A DNA stretch of 64,000 bases from Puccinia triticina (taxonomy: Eukaryota; Basidiomycota; Pucciniomycetes; Pucciniales; Pucciniaceae): the NCBI RefSeq assembly GCF_026914185.1, contig NC_070561.1:3224001-3288000 (forward strand), given 5' to 3'. How positions within the stretch are numbered: position 1 is the first letter of the stretch; the number at the start of each line of letters is the position of its first letter. Below are positions 22,765-33,659 of the stretch, piece after piece. Both the position numbers and the translations under genes were made by a program. The notes below the pieces were generated by a model. That model ran no database searches, was not told where the DNA came from, and saw only the letters and a program-made list of their open reading frames with translations.

Positions 22765-23871
22765 TCAAACAGAGAGCAGGTTTACAACAATGTCGGGAAT
22801 ATATAGAACATGATTTAGAATTAGTTCACCGTATTTGTTTTTCAACCGTATTGATCCAATTCCTTTTATCTTCAGTTGATCATCTGATGAGCTCGTTTGT
22901 ACACATCCTAGTTCTTTGAGTTCTAGGGTATGAAACAGATGAGAGTTTGAATTCATATGAGCTGAAGATCCTGAGTCGATAATGAACACATGAGGCGATT
23001 TGGATAAGGAGGTGTGAAAGCTACTGACTGAGGACTCGTTTTTCTGAGCTGCGGCGGCTTTCTTCTTGTAATAAGCGGTTCGCTTGCCGGGGTAAAGGTA
23101 CCAGCAATTTTCCTTAAGATGGTCGGCATTTGGATTGTGGTATTCTTTCTTGCATCTCTTCGACTCGTTGGTGTATAGAGTGATTGGGTTTGATCTCGAT
23201 CCACTCCCGCTAGCTCGAATTTCAGAGTTGTGTTTGTGAATACGAAGATGTTCAAATACAACATTGATTGAGGGTTCCTTGGCTGAATGCGTGATTTGGT
23301 TGACGATGTCATTCATGTCAGCAGGGAATTTATGAAGGACCATGTGACCAAGAGTGTTGTCTGAAAAGGTCCATCCGACTTCGATGAGCTGAGTTTGAAA
23401 CGTTTTCATTGAAGTGATGAATCCAAGGACATTGTTAGGAGTATAGGGAGCTCGGAGAAAGGATTGAAACACTCTCGACTTATTAGAAGCTTGAGTTGAG
23501 GCAAAAAATTTTACGATCGAGCTCCATATCAACTTTGCATTGTCTTCATTGACGGAGTCGATGACATTGGCTTGAACGGTGGACTCTAATTTTGCGACTA
23601 GGACGGCTTTGAGGTAAACGTTGTGATCAGCACTAAGAACCCGTTTTTCAGAGATAAGATCTTCCTTGAGTTTGATAACATTGAGAAAGTTGATGACTCG
23701 TTGTCTCCAGAGGGTGTAATTGTCCATCGATAAGAGAGGGATACCTTCGACGGTGGTCTTGATCAAGGAGGACTGAATGGGGTCCATGACTTGAGTCGTA
23801 AGAGCAGGTTTCTGGTCTTTAGGAGTGATAGTGGTTGATTCTCGCGGTTCTGATTTCAAATCGCCGGACAT
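22765..23871 (-). pseudogene. Copia gag and protease
   Basis: ATG at 23871 lies 35 bases inside the 5' LTR. Residues 40-210 are the gag helical region (IPLLSMDNYTLWRQRVINFL). A knuckle-like CKKEYHNPNADHLKENCWYL lies near residue 236-260, in the expanded form seen in rust copia elements. The protease motif IDSGSSAHMNS is near residue 298. The frame ends VLYIPDIVVNLLSV at TGA 22765-22767 and would continue in the same frame into integrase. The protein forms the particle and processes the polyprotein. Confidence 0.9.
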
Positions 23872-23905
23872 GCGCGGTTTGGTAGCAGCGTTCGACTGTT
23901 AATTG

Positions 23906-24643
23906 TAAAGAACCTAATACTGTATTTCACTAAAGAATAAGACCAGAATCTGGAGAGAAACATAAACGTGAGAACAATGAAGAAAAACAGAAAGAAGAGC
24001 AAAGCAAATAGTGAAACCAACCCTGAATATAAAGCAGTAAATCTAACAATAAGGAATTTGATGGGGAATTGAGACGAGTCTGATGAGTTTGGAAGTGATG
24101 GATAAGGAAGGATTAATTGTGGATATTGAGGAATGTTAAACACGAAATAGACAAACCCTATGACAATAGGAAACAAGAGAAATAAGATTTGAAATAAAAT
24201 AGAGCTCTGAGAGATCTGAGATATAACTAATGGAAGAAGGAAAGGAGGTTAGTGTTGATGATTTGAGGGGTTGAGATGTGAGAATGATGTATGGAAATGC
24301 TGGCTGCATTTCTCACCAAGTTGGAAGCTAGTGAAGGCGGTCCAAGTTAAAGCTTCACCGGACTTGTGCGACACACGAGAGAGAGGAGCGGCGTCGAGAA
24401 TATCTTGATCTTTTGAGGGAGCAGCGGATCGACGAGAATCGGAGAGTCGGTATTTTTGATGTTCTTGATTGACTCTGATGAGTTGTGGCGGGGCTAGCGT
24501 TCCGGGAGTACGAGGAAGGTTTAGGTTAAGATTGATGATCGTGATATGCGCAGCAGATCCGCGAGGCGCGGAAATGAGAAAGCAGAGACGCGCAAGTTTT
24601 AAAAAAAGCGGAGTGCGCGCGATGAGGAGCGCAAGTTTCAACA
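23906..24643 (-). repeat. 5' LTR of the copia element
   Basis: It is 738 bp, beginning on the minus strand TGTTGAAACTTGC and ending GGTTCTTTA. The primer-binding region next to it (CAATTAACAGTCGAACG) is not matched to a tRNA here. Confidence 0.92.
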
Positions 24644-24714
24644 AATCCCTCTTGCGCGCGTCCCTCAACCGAATCAACCAAAAACATCAAAAACCATCCA
24701 ACTGCGTTTACCGC

Positions 24715-24868
24715 AGGTGTGTGTGCTGAGAGTCATCATTGTCGTTGTTTATCCGAGAGTGTCCATCTTATCTTTGTCCATCATCTTTAAGGTGTGTGTG
24801 CTGAGAATCATCATTGTCGTCATTTATCCAAGAGTGTCCATCTTATCTTTGTCCTTCATCTTTAAGGT
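24715..24868 (+). repeat. Tandem duplication, about 76-bp unit
   Basis: GTGTGTGTGCTGAGA(G/A)TCATC ... ATCTTATCTTTGTCC(A/T)TCATC occurs twice in a row inside the right half of the split solo LTR. Confidence 0.85.
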
Positions 24869-25547
24869 ATACGTCAAACCTTCAATCATTGCTGTTCAGA
24901 TTCTGTCAAATATTACATAGAGGAGATATGGGAAGAAATAGGAGGTGGAGGAGATCAAGGTACAAAAGCAACCAAACCCTTGGCAGGTAAGCTCAGCGAA
25001 CTCAAAACAGATTCATAAACGGGAAAGGGGTCATGATGCTGAGATTTTCTGCAACACTTACACCGTCCAACAGAGAATCCAGTAGGAGTAGCGGGGAGAG
25101 TGGAGGCAGGTTCGGCAGGACAGTGGCTTGGGAAGATGGACATCAAAGTGGCGATGCTAGAAGCATTCAAGAAAGGGATGGCGGCAGAAGCAGAGGAAAA
25201 GTTGGGTCAGGCAGACGTTTTCTACCAAATCAGCGCCGGTCTTGGCGGGAAACCAAGAGGGGAGAACACCGAGCGATCAAGCCCAACTACCACCCAGACA
25301 GCCACTACCGCCAAATCAGCGGCCAGCCCCATCGACAAGGGTACAGACATCCCTCACCAACCCTCCTCACACCATCCAACCTCCCATCCATTCCAGGGTT
25401 TAAAGTACCAGTCCCTGTCCCAGCAATCACCCGTCGAACTCAAGACTTCAAGGAAATGTCAATCGGTTTTGCGCAGGATGCCACCTCTCCCGTTAGCGCT
25501 CCTGGACTTGACCCACCTCCCGCTGCGCTCCGGGTAAGCACACAGAA

Positions 25548-25775
25548 AATGCCTGGCAATGCCTGGCAAATGCCTGGCAATGCCTGGCAAATGCCTGGCA
25601 ATGCCTGGCAAATGCCTGACAATGCCTGGCAAATGCCTGGCAATGCCTGGCAATGCCTGGCAAATGCCTGGCAATGCCTGGCAATGTCTGGCAAATGCCT
25701 GGCAATGCCTGGCCATGCCTGGCAAATGCCTGGCAATGCCTGGCAAATGCCTGGCAATGCCTGGCATTGCATCCA
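25548..25775. repeat. TGCCTGGCAA / TGCCTGGCAAA array
   Basis: About 20 units of AATGCCTGGCAATGCCTGGC occur, with small insertions. The same motif abuts the left 42-bp array at 12620-12682. Several long overlapping frames on both strands are translations of the repeat. Confidence 0.9.
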
Positions 25776-25789
25776 CATCCACCAGGGGA

Positions 25790-26065
25790 GATATGTTCCC
25801 ACTTCCCAGGGAGTGCCTTACCATAAATTTTTTCCATAACTGTGCTGGAGGCCTTTGGTAATAAAAATTGGATAGGTATGAAAAAGACTGGAAGTCAGCT
25901 GTGGAAATCAGCTGGAAATCATCCTGAAATAAACCCTAACTTGCCAAGAAATCATCCAGAACTCATCTAGAATTCATCCAGAACTCATTCAGAATATAGG
26001 CCTTTCTTGGCTCTGTGACCAGTGGGTCCTTTTCGTGGAGATGTGAGAGGCCCAGCCTCTGATAT
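25790..26065. other. No gene; short repeats
   Basis: This stretch has repeated ATCCAGAACTCAT-type phrases (about 25935-26000) and nothing coding. Confidence 0.5.
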
Positions 26066-26107
26066 TGTCCCCCTCATGTACTCGCGTACATCAGGGGGAC
26101 AATTGGT
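26066..26107. repeat. Strong hairpin at the truncated end of the Helitron helicase
   Basis: ATTGTCCCCCTCATGTAC and its near-perfect complement (one mismatch) are separated by TCGC. It sits a few bases beyond the point where the helicase frame stops. It could be a terminus of whatever truncated the helicase. Confidence 0.75.
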
Positions 26108-26109
26108 GT

Positions 26110-27139
26110 GACGATGCGGTCACAATGAATGGAAAACGCTTGGTTTCGGCGAAATCTATGATTGAATTGAGGACAAATGTTTTGCCCGTTCCGCCGGGTC
26201 CGTCCAAGTAAAACAGGCGAGGTTGCTTTTTGGTCAACGATTTTTTCACGTTATTGAAGAAATCGAGTTGTGCTGCATTGAAACGTGTTTTATTCGCGCG
26301 GAGGCGAGCATAGACATCCGCAAAATCTTCTTTCCCAAGGCGTTCATGTTCGAGACGTCCGAGAGATCGCTTGTCGGCGCGGCTGATAGTGATCCCGCAT
26401 GTTTCTAAATTGCTTCCCATTTCTTGAAGGATTTCCTCCAACCGGAATAAGGCGAGTACACGTCGTTCCTCTGGTCTCAAGGTGCGACTTGAACGGTTCT
26501 GCATGTCAAGCCGTGGAGAATCGTCCGTGAACGACTCAAAGTGCCTCTCGAACAACTTTTTGGGGTCTGATGGCGGCGAGTGTATGCACATCATCGCATA
26601 CATTTCGGCGAGCTTGTAACCAGTTTGAGCTGAGGAAGCTTCGTGGAGAGTCCGGTCATAAAGATAATCGTCTACAAGCAAGCCGAGCCAATTGCATGCG
26701 ATCTGGTAAGTATTGGCACGACGCCCGTCAAGAGTCCGTAGTTCTTTGTGGGATCTGCATCCTTTACGATGAAGAAGTAGAACACGCAAGTAGAACTTCT
26801 CGCCTGCGAGAAAGGAAACCGAGAACATCCTGCCGACCGCTTCTGATTTTGTTTTGCGGGGAAGCCACGCCTTCTTGCCTTTGTCCCACCAAAAAAAGCA
26901 AGGGATCTCCTCGTAGAGCAGGGATCGCGCCGGCCGGCCTTCCGCGCCGATCGAGTTTTTCTGGTTTAGCTTGAAGTATCCGATTAAGCTAGTCTGAGAA
27001 GCTTTTCCCGACTTTATCTGCCCTTCAGCGCCCTCATTTGAATCGAAGTAGACCAGTTGTTCACCAGCATCATGAATTGCCAGCCGTGTTACGGCGGGGG
27101 ATCGGTCGGATAAAGGAAACTTGAATAATCTCCAACATG
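26110..27139 (-). pseudogene. Helitron helicase part (Pif1-like), truncated after Walker A
   Basis: It begins after a 53-nt intron (27140-27192, GTTTGT...TTCTAG with a TTTCTGACAC branch point). Splicing joins SPPE/ACWRLFKFP in frame. It contains the long Helitron linker (CFFWWDKGKKAWLPR, RTLDGRRANTYQIA, PSDPKKLFERHFE), then FNNVKKSL and the Walker A loop YLDGPGGTGKTFVLNSI. The frame ends 15 residues later at the junction near 26110, so the later helicase motifs are missing. The protein would unwind DNA for rolling-circle transposition; this copy cannot. Confidence 0.85.
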
Positions 27140-27192
27140 CTAGAATCACGTGTCAGAAAAGTGGCTTGGAAAAAATGGATCAAAAAACAAAC

Positions 27193-28060
27193 CTTCAGGA
27201 GGGCTGATGTAGCGCGCATCAATGTACGCCTGGACTTCGTTCGCTACGTCGGCTGCCATGTATGATCGATCATGGCCTTTCGTAATGTACTTGTAAAGGT
27301 ATTTGATAGCGGTACTATTAACCGGGATCTCAACATTGATATGGCATTCGAACATTAAAGTCAAGAACTTGTTGAAAGGAACAACATTCCCATTGGTGAA
27401 TGTGGTGGTGTGTTTCGTGACTGTTGCTCCGTTGTCGCGCCTGAGGTAAGCTGGGTATGCTCCATCAATGATTACGGTGCGAGGAGTGTAAGGTTTTGGG
27501 TAACCGGATTTGCAATTCTCGCCAGTCCAGCAAGAGCGTCCAATGCAAGGCCCGTGTAACATGAATTGCGTCACAAGTTGATGAAGGCGAGGTTCGAAGA
27601 ACTCATCAGGAATTTTGGCTGAAACGATGCGGTCGACTTCTTCAGGGGTGAGAGGTCAATCGTTGGGGTCAAGAGTTACCATCAAATGAAGGTGAGGAAG
27701 ACCCCTCTTCTGGAATTCTATTACGGACACGTAGGCGAGAACCTTGCCGAGACGGCCCATCTTTAGCAGTTGAAACATGAGGGCCTTCATCTTGAGGTGA
27801 AATACTCTTGATACAATAGTTGGATGGTCGGCAGGTGATTCTCCAGCTGGAATGATGAGTAAGATTTCGGGCCAATTGGGATTTGCGGTCATTGTGATAA
27901 ACAATGATGGAGGGCCATACTTTCAAACTATTGCCATCGCGTCGTGGTATAATTCAGACATGCATCGTGGACTGCCAATGAAAGTTGAGGGCAGTATCAC
28001 CCTCCTACCCACAAGTACGGCGCCGTTTTCGAGGCTTCGCATCAAAGAATGAGGTTTGTG
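27193..28060 (-). pseudogene. Helitron Rep (HUH) domain, with stops
   Basis: One continuous frame is broken by TGA at 27923-27925 and TGA at 27656-27658. Motifs are GRRVILPSTFIGSPRCM, LFITMTANPNWPEI, and EFQKRGLPHLHLMV containing the HLH metal-binding pair of the HUH nuclease. KYLYKYITKGHDR follows, where the catalytic tyrosines are expected. The usual longer N-terminal region ahead of GRRVILP is missing. The role would be nicking and strand transfer. It lies head-to-tail with the AT-hook gene upstream, about 50 bp away. Confidence 0.85.
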
Positions 28061-28111
28061 GCATGATAGGCAAAAGGTAAGTATAACGTATTGAAAAACG
28101 ACGACAAATAC

Positions 28112-29444
28112 TCAAGAGCGCTTCATGCGCTTGGCCGCGTCTTTCAGGATGTCCTTGCGTGGGCGACCACGTTTCTTGGGAGCCACCTCTTCTTCGCTTT
28201 CTTGTTCGAATTCTTCTTCAGAGGCAGTTTCGCCATCTTGAGAGGGCTCACTGGGGGGTTGAGCCTTGCCTTTCCCTTTTGAAAATGTGGAAGTGGAAGT
28301 GACTGCAGCGTGCGTTAAGCAATTTGGGTGGGGGACGGCTTTCGTGTCAGGTTTTTTGGGGGAGAATTTTGTCCTGTACAGGGGTGGTTAGATAGATGAT
28401 GTTGCGATAAATGTGGATAAAAGGCGTACGGGGTGCGAGTGGGTTTGCCGGTCTGCGATGTGGAACCGGACGAAACAGGAAGCAGGGCACCTGTGCCAAG
28501 CTGGTGACCAGATGTGACAGCGACGTGCGAGACCTGCGCAAACAATTCAGTTGATGGCGTGAATCATTTGGGTTTCACGAGATTGGAAATCACCACGACG
28601 ACTGCCATATTGGTGTCCATTTCGAAATCGACCAAACGGCCTGTGATTTTGACCTCACGACCAACAATGAATAAGTTGAATGTTTTGAGCTGTAATTTGG
28701 ACCCTGGCACAATATACTTGATGGAGAAACACTTGTGTGCGCGTTCCTGAGGAAGGGGTAAGTGATGAGGGAGTGTGCGTCGAAAGGGGGACAAAGCGTA
28801 CTTGCGGGTCCCAATTGTTATGTGCAACTATTACTTCGAGGTTGGCAGTCCCATCGCCGCTTGCGGTTACAACCTCCTGGCGGGATGTCACCATGCCGAG
28901 GGAGTTGACCGCGGCTTTGTTAGTGAGGTTTAGGTTATTATCGGCTATTGGCATGACCGGGGCGGCCATCTCTTGGACATATATGAGTTTTGGAGTAGAG
29001 CCGTCGTTGAGAGGAATGAATTTCCCGGTCAAATAGTGAATCGACGAGGAGTCGAGAACGTTGGTAAGGGCGGTGTTGGTGGTGAGTGTGATCTCGAAGT
29101 CCTCCATCTTGCTGTGGAGCACGCCGGCGCACTGCAAAAAGCTGGGGGTGACAACGTTCCCATACTGGTTAGCCCGAACTGCTTCGGGAACAGACTGCGA
29201 TTTGATGTCAGCGTGGGTTGGAATGTGCAAATGAGTGGAGACGCACTTCGCCTAAAGGCTCGAATAAGGCGGTCATGCTGGCAGGGTGATTGGGAGTTCG
29301 GTTAATGGACATGTTACCTTGCGAGGGCTGTTTGTAAGTATTGGGTGGGGGGGAGGCAATGGAAGTACAAGTTGTGTGGTAATGTTGTGTGGTGATGAGG
29401 GGTGTGGATTGTGTGGATTGTGATGAAGTCGCAGTATTTAACAT
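28112..29444 (-). CDS. Five-exon gene, putative OB-fold-like protein with acidic region and AT-hook
   Basis: Exons are 29247-29444, 28802-29194, 28579-28746, 28380-28533 and 28112-28302 (start may instead be 29312). The introns are 52, 55, 45 and 77 nt, all GT-AG; the first has a perfect CTGAC branch point (CGCTGAC) and the last CTTAAC. The spliced length is 1104 nt: 367 residues and no internal stop. The first 66 residues are polar. The middle (about 70-250) has alternating hydrophobic strands (IHYLTGKFIPLNDG, LEVIVAHNNWDPQ, CFSIKYIVPGSKLQLKTF, GREVKITGRLVDFEMD) that suggest a beta-barrel such as an OB fold. The tail is acidic (SEEEFEQESEEE) followed by KKRGRPRK, a canonical AT-hook. It is probably a nuclear DNA-binding protein. 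Its presence inside mobile DNA beside a Helitron suggests an element-borne gene. The fold call is an inference; the gene structure is well supported. Confidence 0.7.
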
Positions 29445-29449
29445 CTTGA

Positions 29450-30650
29450 TTGGGGTGCGTAGGGAGGTTGAGCGTGGGTGGACGGACGTGCATAACTGAA
29501 CATACGATAAGTGGTTGTAGCCGGTCCGGTCGTGGTGGGGGGGTATGTACGGTGGTGGCGTGGACTGGTTACTTGCGAGATGGTGGATTTGTGCGTGAAG
29601 AGCGTGGATGTGGTGACCGTTGGGGAGGTGCGTGGCGGCGTAGATTGGGCTGTTGCAGGGCGAGCTCGTGCCTGGTGGTGTCAGACCTGCCTAGTCTAAC
29701 CGCGAGTGCTGCAACGGGAGATTTGTTCAGCAACGAGTACGTGGAGAATTTGTGGAGAGGTAGTGTCAAGGCGCGGACTTTGTGGGACCCTGAACAGACC
29801 TGTAGGTGTGTGGATCTGGCCTAGTCGAAGAGTGTCAGCCAGGGCGAGCGATGCTGTTCAGTAAACTGAACCGGGTACGTAGACGTTGTTTTGCGTGGGG
29901 TCTGGGAGGGGTAAATTTACGGCCGGTATTGGGGAAAAATAAGGTGAATGGTGGACTGACTGGATGGTCGTGAGATCGGGGAGTGAGCGAGCAGCGGGGC
30001 GCTGGCAATGGCGTCGAGGGAAAACAAGAGTAGGCAAAGAACTCCGGTGGAGATATGGTGGGACGGTAAGCTGTAAGAAACAACCGTGGCGAGCTGTAGG
30101 AGGCGTTGGGCATGTGGTTAGCAACGGGGGGGGGAGAAGGGTTAGATCAACAGGTGTCGACGACGCCGAGGCTTTTGCTGTTTGATGGATGGGTATTTAA
30201 GAGGAGTGCTGTCAGTCATTAGGGCCCCCAGGGGATCCGGTTTCGTCCTACCCCCTCCCTGGGAGCCCCCTGACTGCTTGGTTAGGCCCTCCCTGGATAG
30301 TTTACCAACCGGCCCTCTTTTGCTTGTTGCTCCGGCACAGCTGGAGGGTCATCCATAGGGCCTTTGGGCCTTTGGGGATATTCAACGTGCCATTTGAGAT
30401 AAGGGGGGAATTTTTGCCCAATTTTGTAAGAGAAAAACACCCCAAAACTTAGATCTACAGGGCTAGAATTCTGTGGATTTAAGATAGTGGGATTATATAT
30501 CAATAATATTCATTTAAATCCTCCCCATAGATCACATTCTATGGAGATTACCCGGATTTCTAAACTAAGTGTGTTTAACTTTCTTAATTCCGGCTGAGTT
30601 CAATTATTGTCTTCAAATCTAAATTCTAATCTTCTTCACCCTTCACACAA
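29450..30650. other. Upstream of the AT-hook gene; no gene recognised
   Basis: 29450-30190 is strongly G-rich on the plus strand and has long but featureless frames on both strands. 30200-30650 is AT-richer with no coding motif. It may contain the promoter of the minus-strand gene. Confidence 0.4.
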
Positions 30651-30654
30651 TCAC

Positions 30655-30916
30655 TGTAAGGGTTCTGTGAACCCTCACTGGAAGGATCGGTGGGACGGAG
30701 GGCCAAAGGCCAGGAGTCTATATAAAAGAATGATATTTCACTAATGAGTCGTGAGAAGTAGTGGAAAGGGAAACCTCGAGGTGAAGACCAGCTTGGGGAA
30801 GAAGAGAAAGTGAGAGAAGTCAAGTACAACAACTTAAATAGAAATCCAACTACGTAAATGAATATGCATGTGTGAATCTAACTTAGTTCTGTCTCAGTAA
30901 GGGTGAAACCCTTACA
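30655..30916 (+). repeat. 5' LTR of the short element
   Basis: It is 262 bp with a TATATAAAAG promoter box at about 30718-30728. Confidence 0.92.
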
Positions 30917-32409
30917 GTCTCCCCTCCTATAAAAAAAGGGGAAGGAAAAGAAGGAGAAATCAACCGAGTTACACCAGCTATAAATCAATAAAACTTCATC
31001 TTAAGAGTGATCTGATTTCTTCAATTCCACCCCGAGTCCACCGTGCTCTCAACCTGAAGGATCATCCGTTCGCAAAGGATTTGTTCAAGGGTCAATACCG
31101 AGGAACCGAGAATCGTTTGTCAAGTCGAAGGGATATCCATGTTGAGATTCGCTTGCAAGGTGGTGGGTGGAGGATGTTGATATCAAAACTGTCAAGAATA
31201 GTTTAACTTGAGGAAGGCTGGGTAGGGGGAGTGTTCTGAAAAAATGCAGGGAGGAGTGAGGAAGAGAGGAGAGCGGCGAAGCTGGTGGCGATGATGAGGG
31301 GATAGAGGTAATGGTGAGGGTCTAGAGACAAGTATGGTCAGACGGAAGAGGCGAGGGCGGAAAGCGACTACGATGAGGCTGAGGCAACAATAATTAGCCG
31401 GAGGCGATGGAGTCGAAAGAGGAGGCAAGGGCAGCACGCAAGGCGCAGAACCTTGTGGGGACGACGAGGGTGGTGACCGGATGTGGAGGATGGTGTGAGC
31501 TGGTGTGCCTGTCGGAGACACTCCTGGCTAAGGAGATGGTGGCATGTGAGGGCGAGATCGAGGGCTAAGAGAGAGGAGATCGAGGGCTGAGGAAGTCGTT
31601 GTAAGCTGCAATCAGGACTACGATTTTGCTGAGGTGATCAAGGGGTCGGTGGGGCTGGCGAGGCAATGGGGAGAGAGTGAGGGTGATGGGTGTCGGCGAG
31701 GGATCGATAGTGCCGAGTGCACTATGTAGCTAAGGGAGATAGACCTGTGTGGCCTATGTGACGAGGACGATAGACCCGTGTGGTCTATGAGAACGTGGTC
31801 GTGCGAGGGAGGCAATAGATCCGAACGATCTATGGAGGTTTTGAGGAGGACGAGGAGGGACCGGCGGAGGAGGCGGCGGAGGAGAGCAAGTCGCAGGAGG
31901 CATCAGAGGTTGAGGACCTTCCGCGGCTCTCGGGTTGTCCGGGGTGTGGAGCCTTTCTTCTCAGAGGGACCCCATTGACCCCTCTGAAGAAGAAAGGAAG
32001 AGTTCGAGGCGAGTTGGTGACCTTTGGGTTGTTGGTCCTTTGGGATCAAGACAAGAGAGCAGAGAGGCCGGCGACCGATTTGTTGTCTGGTCCTTCGGAG
32101 GAAAACGTGTCGAGGCTGGCAAGGGAGCGATGTGGCCACCACAAGGCGAGGTTGAGGCTGGCCTGAAGTTGATGTCGGCGGCGGAAGAAAGAGGAGCAGC
32201 GGGGCGGGGAAAGAGGACGACGAAGAGGGCGTGGATGGTGGCGGCTGGTGCGGGGCAGATGGGCGTTGGCGGATGAGGAAGGGCGTCCAAGAGATCGAGA
32301 AAGAGTCAAGGGGCCAAGGGTGTGGAAGGGATCCAGGCAAAGGGCCAAGAGATCGATGACTGGCGAGATTGAGTTCGAGTTGTTGGTCAGGGATGTGTCC
32401 GTTCAATTG

Positions 32410-32580
32410 ATGAAGCGTCTCCGAGTCCACAAGGATGAAGCTGTTCCGAAAATGAGGAGCCTCCGAGTCCTACGAGGATGAGGCTATTCCGAAATGAATG
32501 CCTCCGAGTCCAGCGAGGATGAGGTTGTCCCGATGATGAAGAGCCTCCGAGTCCAACGAGGATGAGGCGGTTGACAATGA
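32410..32580 (+). repeat. Four-unit tandem repeat, about 42 bp
   Basis: CTCCGAGTCC(A/T)(A/C)(C/G)(A/G)AGGATGA(G/A)G recurs four times inside the short LTR element. It resembles a structural or packaging repeat and is not coding. Confidence 0.8.
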
Positions 32581-32716
32581 AGATTTTCCAAAGACCACGA
32601 TGATGTTTCAAAGACAATTCGGAGCTTCCAGTGGCGTTGCGGGCTTGGAAAGGCTGATGGAAGTAAGGAAGGAAGGAGATTGAGTGAAAAATTGATCTTT
32701 ATATAGAAAAAAAAAG

Positions 32717-32978
32717 TGTAAGGGTTCTGTGAACCCTCACTGGAAGGATCGGTGGGACGGAGGGCCAAAGGCCAGGAGTCTATATAAAAGAATGATATTT
32801 CACTAATGAGTCGTGAGAAGTAGTGGAAAGGGAAACCTCGAGGTGAAGACCAGCTTGGGGAAGAAGAGAAAGTGAGAGAAGTCAAGTACAACAACTTAAA
32901 TAGAAATCCAACTACGTAAATGAATATGCATATGTGAATCTAACTTAGTTCTGTCTCAGTAAGGGTGAAACCCTTACA
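32717..32978 (+). repeat. 3' LTR of the short element
   Basis: It is 262 bp, essentially identical to the left copy, and is preceded by the polypurine tract. Confidence 0.92.
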
Positions 32979-32983
32979 ATCAC

Positions 32984-33655
32984 CCTGTCAACTCGTTCAT
33001 TTCAGCTCGACCAGTTCAACCCCACGTTCGGATTCTGCGACTGATCACTCAATTTCGCCGGCCGAAGATCATCGCCAAGGATTTCGCAGCGTCAACGTAA
33101 GCCATTTCTTTTTATTGATAGACACTTCATATGTACTAGTTTAACTGATGATTCATTATTTCATTTGGGGTTCTTTTCAGAACTTCGCCGTAATATTGGT
33201 CCGTTCTTAAGATTTCATGAAGTCAGATGATTTGATTGCAGCTTTCCGGGAGCGTTTGCTGTTCGCTAGTTCACAGCTTTTTCTGCTGATCATTCCCACA
33301 GCTCAAGTTCTTCACAGTTCGAATTCTTCTTGGCTCCCTTCAAAACCAATCATCAGCGCAACGTTCCTCAACTCGCCACCGCTTTTACTAGTAAACGTTC
33401 TTTTTTTCTTGATACAAAAAGCTTTTCACGAATGTACTGATCTTGATTTCACCCACGGTATGCTTTTCAGGACTTCACCGGATCGGTCCTCTCGTTATAT
33501 AGGTTGACTATGATTTGAGCTAATCGAGACGATTCGTGTTCATTGACCACCGCTTCTCCGCACAGCTTAAATTCTTCATGATTCTTTTCGAATCCAATCG
33601 GGGAGTGTAGAATTGAGTGCTTTTAAAGACATCGTTGCTTTGGTCTATCACAGAA
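32984..33655. other. No gene recognised; intron-like signals
   Basis: GTAAGCCATTTC...TTCTTTTCAG (about 33098-33180) looks like an intron. Frames on either side are short and unrecognised. It may be the 3' part of the minus-strand gag element or an old LTR. Confidence 0.35.
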
Positions 33656-33659
33656 ATTT

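Larger units (their letters stand above)
19273..24643 (-). mobile_element. Ty1/copia LTR retrotransposon, 5.37 kb, near complete
   Basis: Two 738-bp LTRs (19273-20010 and 23906-24643) differ at about 8 positions counted by eye. The target duplication AATCC (19268-19272, 24644-24648) is perfect. In coding orientation the LTR starts TGTTGAAACTTGCGC. A polypurine tract, TTGAGGGGGG, directly precedes the 3' LTR (plus-strand 20011-20020). Gag, protease, integrase, reverse transcriptase and RNase H follow the copia order. Two in-frame TGA codons and a catalytic substitution make it inactive. Confidence 0.93.
18968..24917. mobile_element. Solo LTR split by a copia element
   Basis: The two halves 18968-19272 and 24649-24917 form a 574-bp LTR starting TGTTGAAATATGCG and ending CAAATATTACA. 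TAGAG flanks it on both sides (18963-18967, 24918-24922). The copia element inserted into it with its own duplication AATCC. Inside the right half is a ~76-bp tandem duplication (about 24715-24868). Confidence 0.85.
18629..25537 (+). pseudogene. Second DIRS-type gag-like ORF, split by nested LTR elements
   Basis: An ORF opens at ATG 18629 (MSNLIAAATATVKQIAG), is stopped by TAA at 18782-18784, and continues in frame up to the TAGAG target site at 18963-18967. Coding resumes at 24923 (EIWEEIGGGGDQG), and further on reads MDIKVAMLEAFKKGMAAEAE. It ends near 25537. It lies just outside the right DIRS inverted repeat on the opposite strand. The segment 25478-25552 also recurs at 14985-15060, which links it to the DIRS family. 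It is inactive; its exact place in a full element is unresolved. Confidence 0.45.
30655..32978 (+). mobile_element. Short non-autonomous LTR element, 2.3 kb, very young
   Basis: LTRs at 30655-30916 and 32717-32978 are each 262 bp, and only one difference was found by eye (GCATGTG versus GCATATG). Ends are TGTAAGGGTT...AACCCTTACA, and the target duplication ATCAC is perfect (30650-30654, 32979-32983). A TATATAAAAG box in the LTR and a polypurine tract, AGAAAAAAAAAG, just before the right LTR both give plus orientation. The 1.8 kb interior has no gag or pol motifs. It must be mobilised in trans (TRIM/LARD-type). Confidence 0.92.

Noticed and set aside
25440..25861. Long overlapping frames on both strands with QMPGNAW or RHCQAFA repeats
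   Set aside because: Translations of the TGCCTGGCAA array.
29450..29824. 124-codon plus-strand frame upstream of the AT-hook gene
   Set aside because: Biased composition (Gly, Arg, Cys) from G-rich DNA, no start context or motif, and long frames also exist on the other strand.
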